Made by a program: the position numbers and the translations under genes. Shown piece by piece: positions 60,601 to 64,000 of a stretch of 64,000 nt of DNA; the stretch's first letter is position 1; each line of letters starts with the position of its first letter. Below the pieces are notes generated by a model. The model saw nothing but the letters and a program-made list of their open reading frames with translations. It had not been told where the DNA came from and ran no database searches. This DNA is from Montifringilla adamsi (lineage: Eukaryota > Chordata > Aves > Passeriformes > Passeridae): assembly GCA_017590115.1 (NCBI GenBank), contig JAGGNK010015447.1, positions 2,044,644 to 2,108,643 of the forward strand. The letters are read 5' to 3'.

Positions 60601-63234
60601 CTGTCCCTTGCTCCAGGTGTTGGATTTCCCTGGGATCCAGCCAGGAGAGGCTGGGATGAAGGTGCAGGAGCAGTCCCAGATTTCTCTGGGATCTGACTCA
60701 TCCAGATTAATCGTTAATTAATCATTAATCATTTTGGGGACGCTGCTCCTGCCTCCACTCCAGATCAGCCCACAGAATGGGCTTTTTTAAAATTACCTGG
60801 AATAAATAAATAAATCCCAGCCTCCAGCCTGGAACCAGGAGGGAGACGAGCCTCTGAGGGATGCAGCAGTGTGGGATATTTTAATTTAATTACCTCTTTA
60901 TCACTTAATTGCTATCAACCGTGCCAGCTTGTTGTTCTGCTGTGCCTGTGGGGCCCCTGCAGGATCTGCTGCCCTTGCAGGGTGCTCAGTGCTCCTGTCC
61001 CTCTGTCCCTGCAGAGGATGTCCCCGGGGAGCCCGGGGGGCTCGGGGGGGTGGTCAGCACCATCTCCAGCAGCAGGAGCCCCCTGCAGCCCCCCGAAGCT
61101 GATGATGGGGAGCCCTTCACCACCTACTTCGACAGCAAGATCCCCATCCCTGAGGATGAGACGGTGAGTGGGAAATCCCTGCTGGAAAAGTCTGCCTCAG
61201 ACACATGTAGGAATGTGGGTTTTGTTGTTCATGGAGTGACAAAACTATCTTTTGTCTTTCTAAAAAGGAAATAAGTTTAGAAGTTTCTCTTTTTAATTAG
61301 GTGAAAAGGCATTTTATAGGACTGAACTATTTTTTGCCTTTTAAAAAGGAAATAAGTTTAGAAGTTTCTCTTTTTAATTAGGTGAAAAGGCATTTTATAG
61401 GACTTGGGGGACTTTACTTCAAACTTAAGGATAGCTAATTAAACAGAAACCAAAAAGTTTTGCTTAAGCAATTTATTAGAAATAGAAGAGAACAAAGGAA
61501 CTGATTGCTTTTCTGGGGTGTTTTACCATGGGCAAGAACCTCTTGCACCTGGCTGGGTTTTTCTCTATAAAGAGTTTTGTTATTTTGCCTTTTATTAAAA
61601 CTTTTCTGTTTCTAACACCACCATCCTACTGATTTTATGTCATCTGAGGTGGCTGAGCTATCTTGGGTGTGAAATAAATCTCCAAAAACTTATGAGACCT
61701 GGCTGGAGGAGACCCTTATATCAGTGGAGTTAGGGTTTTCTTTTCCTCCTGCATCTGGCTGGGTTTTTCTCTATAAAGAGTTTTGTTATTTTGCCTTTTA
61801 TTAATTTTTTTGTTTGTTTCTAACACTACCATCCTGCTGATCTTATGTCTTCTAAGGTAGCTGAGCTATCTTGGGTGTGAAATAAATCTCCAAGAGTTTC
61901 TGAGACCTGGCTGGAGGAGCTCCTTATTTCAGACACCCCCTGAGTCAGTCCCACGGGCTCCAGTTCCCCTTCCAGCCTGCACTGGGAACCACTGGGAGCG
62001 GGGGAGGGGAGGGGGGGAGGGGTCTCCCGTGGTTTGGGGGACGTGGTTAATGATTGATCCCAGGGGATTTGGCTCCTGCTTGGAGCAGCCAAAGAGCAGG
62101 GAAGGGCCTTGTCAGAGCTCAGGGAGGGACCTGGGCTCTTTGTTCCCTTATCAAGGAGTGGGAGCTCTGGCTGGCCTCGTGACTGTCCCCTCTGTCCCCT
62201 GGCCTTGGCTGCAGCCCCCAGTGTCAGCTGCCTGCTTCCCCCTGGGGCTCCCTGGGTGTCACCTTGGCTCTGGGGACAGCCCAGACTGGGAGCAGCAATC
62301 CCAGTTCGGGGTGGGATCAAGGAGCAGGCAGGGTTTAGGATGGGATTAGGGAACGGTTTGGTTTTACAGCCCTGCAGAGTTTGGGATGGGTTAAGGAGCA
62401 GGCTGAGCTGGGGTGTTCCAGGAATGTGCCCCTGTTGATGGAGTGACCAAATTATCCTTTGTCTCCTTAAAAATGAAAAAAGCCCAGAAGTTCCTTTCCT
62501 CAGTTAGCAAAGAAGACACCTCATAGGACCTGAGGGACTTCACCTCAAACTTAAGGATTGGACAGGAGCCAAAAAGTTTTGCTTAAGCGATTTATTAGAA
62601 GAAGAAGAGAACAAAGGAACTGATTGCTTTTGTGGGGTGTTCTACCAGGAGCAAGAACCTCTTCCACTTCAATCGGGTTTTCTCTATAAAGAGTTTTGTT
62701 ATTTTGCCTTTTATTAAAACTTTTCTGTTTCCAACACCACCACAGAAGCTCTCCTGCTGATTTTATGCCTTCTAAGGTGGCTGAGCTATCTTGGGTGTGA
62801 AATAGATCTCCAAAAACTTATGAGACCTGGCTCAAGGAGATCCTTATATCAGTGGAGTTAGGGTTTTTTTCCCACTTGCACCTATCTCAGTTTTCCTCTA
62901 TAAAGAGTTTTGTTATTTTGACTTTTATTAAAACTTTTTTGTTTCTAACACCACCATCCTGCTGATTTTATGTCATCTGAGGTGGCTGAGCTATCTTGGG
63001 TGTGAAATAAATCTCCAAAAACATATGAGACCTGGCTGGAAGTGCCCCTATCGGGTGTCAGTGAGGGAATTAATCAACTAATTAGTTCATTTCCGTCCCC
63101 TCCTGCAGCATTCCTGCTTCAGCTTCCGCAAGCTGTGGGCGTTCACGGGGCCGGGGTTCCTGATGAGCATCGCCTACCTGGACCCTGGCAACATCGAGTC
63201 TGACCTGCAGTCCGGGGCTGTGGCTGGCTTCAAG
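51596..63234 (+). CDS. SLC11A2: SLC11A2 (DMT1/NRAMP2) metal transporter, first four coding exons (partial)
   Basis: Proton-coupled Fe2+/Mn2+ transporter of plasma membrane and endosome. Coding exons: 51596-51623 (candidate), 58872-58958, 61015-61163, 63109-63234; phases 1, 1 and 0 fit. Exon 4 is diagnostic: [20 protein letters not shown] followed by [18 protein letters not shown], with the metal-binding DPGN of helix 1. [15 protein letters not shown] precedes it and resembles mammalian SLC11A2 (FATYFNEKISIPEEE) more than SLC11A1. Exon 1 (MPGNPGCER, donor GGG|GTGAGT) is the only upstream candidate I found whose phase makes exon 2 read ADVSRVKQL; otherwise translation could start at 58922 ([17 protein letters not shown]). 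Mammals likewise have two 5' starts (1A/1B). The rest lies right of the window. Confidence 0.9.
51650..52335. repeat. About 45-60-bp minisatellite (GGGGCAGTTCCCAGCCCAAA)
   Basis: About twelve units of CCCAGCCCAAACCAGCCGGG, ATTTGGGGATTT and GGGGCAGTTTGGGGCA directly after the candidate SLC11A2 exon 1 donor. Open frames on both strands through it are artefacts. Confidence 0.93.
52555..52635. repeat. CCCAAAATCCCACCCTGG short array
   Basis: Four to five imperfect copies of ATCCCACCCTGGGCACCCCA type. Confidence 0.8.
52860..53295. repeat. 22-bp minisatellite (CCCCAAACTGAGACCTGGGA)
   Basis: About twenty units of GACCCCAAACTGGGACCTGG with variants CCAGACGGGGAC and AAATTGGGACCTGAG. It ends at a second CpG island. 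Confidence 0.94.
53370..54400 (+). promoter_or_regulatory. SLC11A2: Second CpG island, possible alternative SLC11A2 promoter
   Basis: Strongly CpG- and GC-rich. A short ATG exon (53445-53483, [13 protein letters not shown], donor CCG|GTGAGC) ends in a phase that would give a stop in exon 2, so it could only act as a non-coding first exon with start at 58922. CCGGTACCGGGGG-type repeats occupy about 53540-53790. Confidence 0.45.
54400..54700. repeat. CTGGGGGCTGGCTCCTAAAT minisatellite
   Basis: About fourteen units of about 20 bp alternating GGCTCCTAAATCTGGGGG and GGATCTTAAATCTGG. Confidence 0.93.
54715..54905. repeat. AGCTCTGTGCCCTGCTGAGC minisatellite
   Basis: About five units of about 40 bp: CCCAGGGCAGATCCCAGCTC, TGTGCCCTGCTAG. 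Confidence 0.92.
55080..55340. repeat. CCCACAGGGATGGATGATCC array
   Basis: About fifteen short units of CACAGGGATGGATCC / CATAGGGTTGATCC type in the SLC11A2 first intron. Confidence 0.9.
55795..56045. repeat. GATGAGCCCAGGGTGGTGAG minisatellite
   Basis: About seven units of GAGGAGCAGGGGCAGGATGA GCCCAGGGC type. A further copy of the block (GGAAGGAGCAGGATGAGCCC) occurs near 56355. Confidence 0.92.
56560..57450 (+). mobile_element. CR1-type LINE block with tandem 3' repeats and a captured exon fragment
   Basis: Recognised by GGGGCTCAGCCTGGAGAAA, GACAGCCAGGTTGGGTTTGG and GGTTTAGGTTGGAATTTAGG followed by AAATTCCTTCATG, which are CR1-like. The end segment (CTCTGCTCCCAGGGGACAGG to AAGCTGCTCAGG) is present about three times (57060-57180, 57205-57325, 57360-57450). 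The start is truncated. An SLC11-like coding fragment interrupts it at 56853-56900. SLC11A2 first intron. Confidence 0.7.
56853..56900 (+). pseudogene. Displaced SLC11-family exon fragment
   Basis: 48 bases read [16 protein letters not shown], a stretch typical of the NRAMP family that normally lies well after the DPGN exon, followed at once by a GT (GAG|GTACCC). The preceding sequence (AACAGGAGGAGAGAAAGTCT) is CR1-like, so the fragment lacks its own acceptor and the start of its exon. It sits 5' of coding exon 2 of SLC11A2 in the same orientation, hence out of order. Confidence 0.75.
57735..57780. repeat. Poly-T tract
   Basis: GGGG followed by about 18 T and then TTTTTGGTTG runs. Simple sequence only. 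Confidence 0.85.
58220..58350 (-). mobile_element. CR1-like fragment (inverted)
   Basis: CCTAAATTCCCTCTCTGATC and CAGCTCAGAGCTGGG-like blocks are the reverse complement of 56640-56760. Confidence 0.6.
58430..58850. mobile_element. AT-rich dispersed repeat
   Basis: AT-rich DNA whose right part (TTTTGGAAGCTTTCTTCACA, GCCTCAGGTCC, CAGCACAGAAAATTAAAAAT) matches 12835-12990. It stops just before the exon 2 acceptor of SLC11A2. Confidence 0.5.
59000..59260. repeat. About 60-bp tandem repeat (TTTTTGGGGTGCTGGGCTGA)
   Basis: Four to five units of GGGGTGCTGGGCTGAGCCCT, GATCTCCCCCTTCCCTTCTC and CCTGATTTT. SLC11A2 intron 2. Confidence 0.93.
59335..59580. repeat. CACACCTGGGCAGCTC minisatellite
   Basis: About nine copies of AGCACACCTGGGCAGCTC with or without CAGCAGGGATCCC. 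A GGA run (59613-59645) follows. Confidence 0.93.
59770..60250. repeat. GGGATTGGGAGAGAGTGTGG minisatellite
   Basis: About eighteen variable units containing GGGATTGGGAGAGAGTGTG and ATCATGTATGG, GTTGTGTGG. A larger repeat of about 190 bp is visible (59815-59920 recurs at 60010-60100). Confidence 0.93.
60290..60515. repeat. GTGGCAGTGTGGGGATG minisatellite
   Basis: About twelve units alternating GTGGCAGTGTGGGGATGGGG and GAATTTGGGAAT / GATGTGGGAATTTGG. SLC11A2 intron 2. Confidence 0.93.
61225..61955 (-). mobile_element. LTR-like element, family D (inverted, rearranged)
   Basis: CATGGAGTGACAAAACTATC begins it. A 79-bp block (AAAAGGAAATAAGTTTAGAA to GGCATTTTATAGGACT) is doubled. CTCTATAAAGAGTTTTGTTA and TTTTATTAAAACTTTTCTG follow, and this half recurs at 61755-61925. 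These are reverse complements of 33000-33640. Confidence 0.68.
62440..63050 (-). mobile_element. LTR-like element, family D (inverted), right half doubled
   Basis: GATGGAGTGACCAAATTATC begins it. The CTCTATAAAGAGTTTTGTTA ... GTGAAATAGATCTCC half is present twice (62690-62870, 62892-63040). It ends about 60 bp before SLC11A2 exon 4. Confidence 0.68.
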
Positions 63235-63289
63235 GTGGGCACAGGGACCCCAGGGCCACCCACGGGGGCTGGGGGGGCTGGCTGCACCC

Positions 63290-64000
63290 CACAGAGGTGT
63301 GGCGTCACATCCCCGTGGCTCTGGGGACATTTGGGGTCTCCCATCCCCTGTGGTTGTGGGGACATTGGGGATGTGCCACCCCTGTGACTCTGGAGACATT
63401 TGGGATTTGTCATCCCTGTGACTCTGGGGACATTTGGGACGTGCCACCCCTGTGGGGACATTTGGGGTCTTCCATCCCTGTGGTTGTGGGGACATTGGGG
63501 ATGTGCCACCCCTGTGGCTCTGGGAAGTGCTGTGGGGAAAATGTCCCATCTTTGTGGTTGTGGGGACATTTGGGATCTCCTATCCCTGTGCTCTGGGAAG
63601 GGCTGTGAGGACATTGGGAATGTCCCTGTGTCTGTGGGACATTTAGGATGTGCCATCCCTGTGGCTCTGGGGACACTGGGGATGTGCCATCCCTATGGCT
63701 CTGGGGACATTTGGGATGTCCATTGTCCACTGGGAAGGGCTGTGAGGACATTGGGAATGTCCCTGTGTCTATGGGACATTGGGGATGTGCCACCCCTGTG
63801 GCTCTGGGGACATTGGGGATGTGCCATCCCTATGGCTCTGGGGACATTGGGGATGTGCCATCCTTGTGAGGACATTTGGGGTGTCCCATCCCTGTGTTGG
63901 TGGGGACATTTGGGATGTCCATTGTCCACTGGGAAGGGCTGTGGGGACATTTGGGATGTGCCATCCCTGTGACTCTGGGGACATTTGGGAATGTCCCATC
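63290..64000. repeat. About 39-bp minisatellite (CCTGTGGCTCTGGGGACATT)
   Basis: About seventeen units of CCCTGTGGCTCTGGGGACAT, TTGGGATGTGCCA with variants GTTGTGGGGACA and CACTGGGAAGGGCTGTGAGG. It runs off the right edge in the intron after SLC11A2 exon 4. Confidence 0.94.

Noticed and set aside
61015..63234. Assignment of the transporter to SLC11A1 (NRAMP1)
   Set aside because: The [14 protein letters not shown] and SIAYLDPGN segments fit SLC11A2 better, and LETMD1 is the expected SLC11A2 neighbour.

Overview
This 64 kb window is vertebrate nuclear DNA and most likely comes from a songbird (passerine) GC-rich microchromosome. The basis is five vertebrate genes with small exons and canonical splice sites, a CR1-type LINE, many solo-LTR-like elements of kinds I associate with passerine genomes, CpG islands, and a very high density of minisatellites, with a different repeat in almost every intron. 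No prokaryotic feature, CRISPR array or tRNA was found. The species is not determinable from the sequence alone.

Layout, left to right. (1) 1103-6685, minus: the 5' two thirds of ACVRL1 (ALK1, an endothelial TGF-beta/BMP type I receptor). The rest of its kinase domain lies left of the window, and a CpG-rich block near 12.5-13.5 kb is its candidate promoter. (2) 14971-21033, minus: complete ANKRD33, an ankyrin-repeat protein, with introns full of LTRs. (3) 21-29 kb: intergenic, holding an 18-bp minisatellite, a degenerate telomere-like higher-order repeat, a roughly 590-bp CTTTC pentanucleotide array, a CACACAGGA minisatellite and then a CpG island. (4) 30085-35763, plus: a complete three-exon FOXJ1-like forkhead gene. 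(5) 40257-50750, minus: LETMD1 in nine coding exons, with two local exon duplications and an unresolved reading-frame step at exon 1. (6) 51596 to the right edge, plus: the first four coding exons of SLC11A2 (DMT1), divergent from LETMD1 across a shared CpG island. It continues past the window.

The genes are not an operon and share no pathway: a receptor kinase, an ankyrin protein, a ciliary-type transcription factor, a mitochondrial inner-membrane protein and a metal transporter. The pairs ACVRL1/ANKRD33 and LETMD1/SLC11A2 are each near neighbours on human 12q13, so this is that conserved segment in compact form. Here the two pairs lie side by side with a FOXJ1-like gene between them, which I do not know from the human interval.

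The strongest oddities are a stray internal SLC11-family exon fragment inside a CR1-like block upstream of SLC11A2 coding exon 2, duplicated LETMD1 exons, LTRs carrying an internal variable tandem repeat, and a telomere-derived repeat with a unit of about 280-310 bp. One N lies at 8260 and a five-N gap at 49922-49926.
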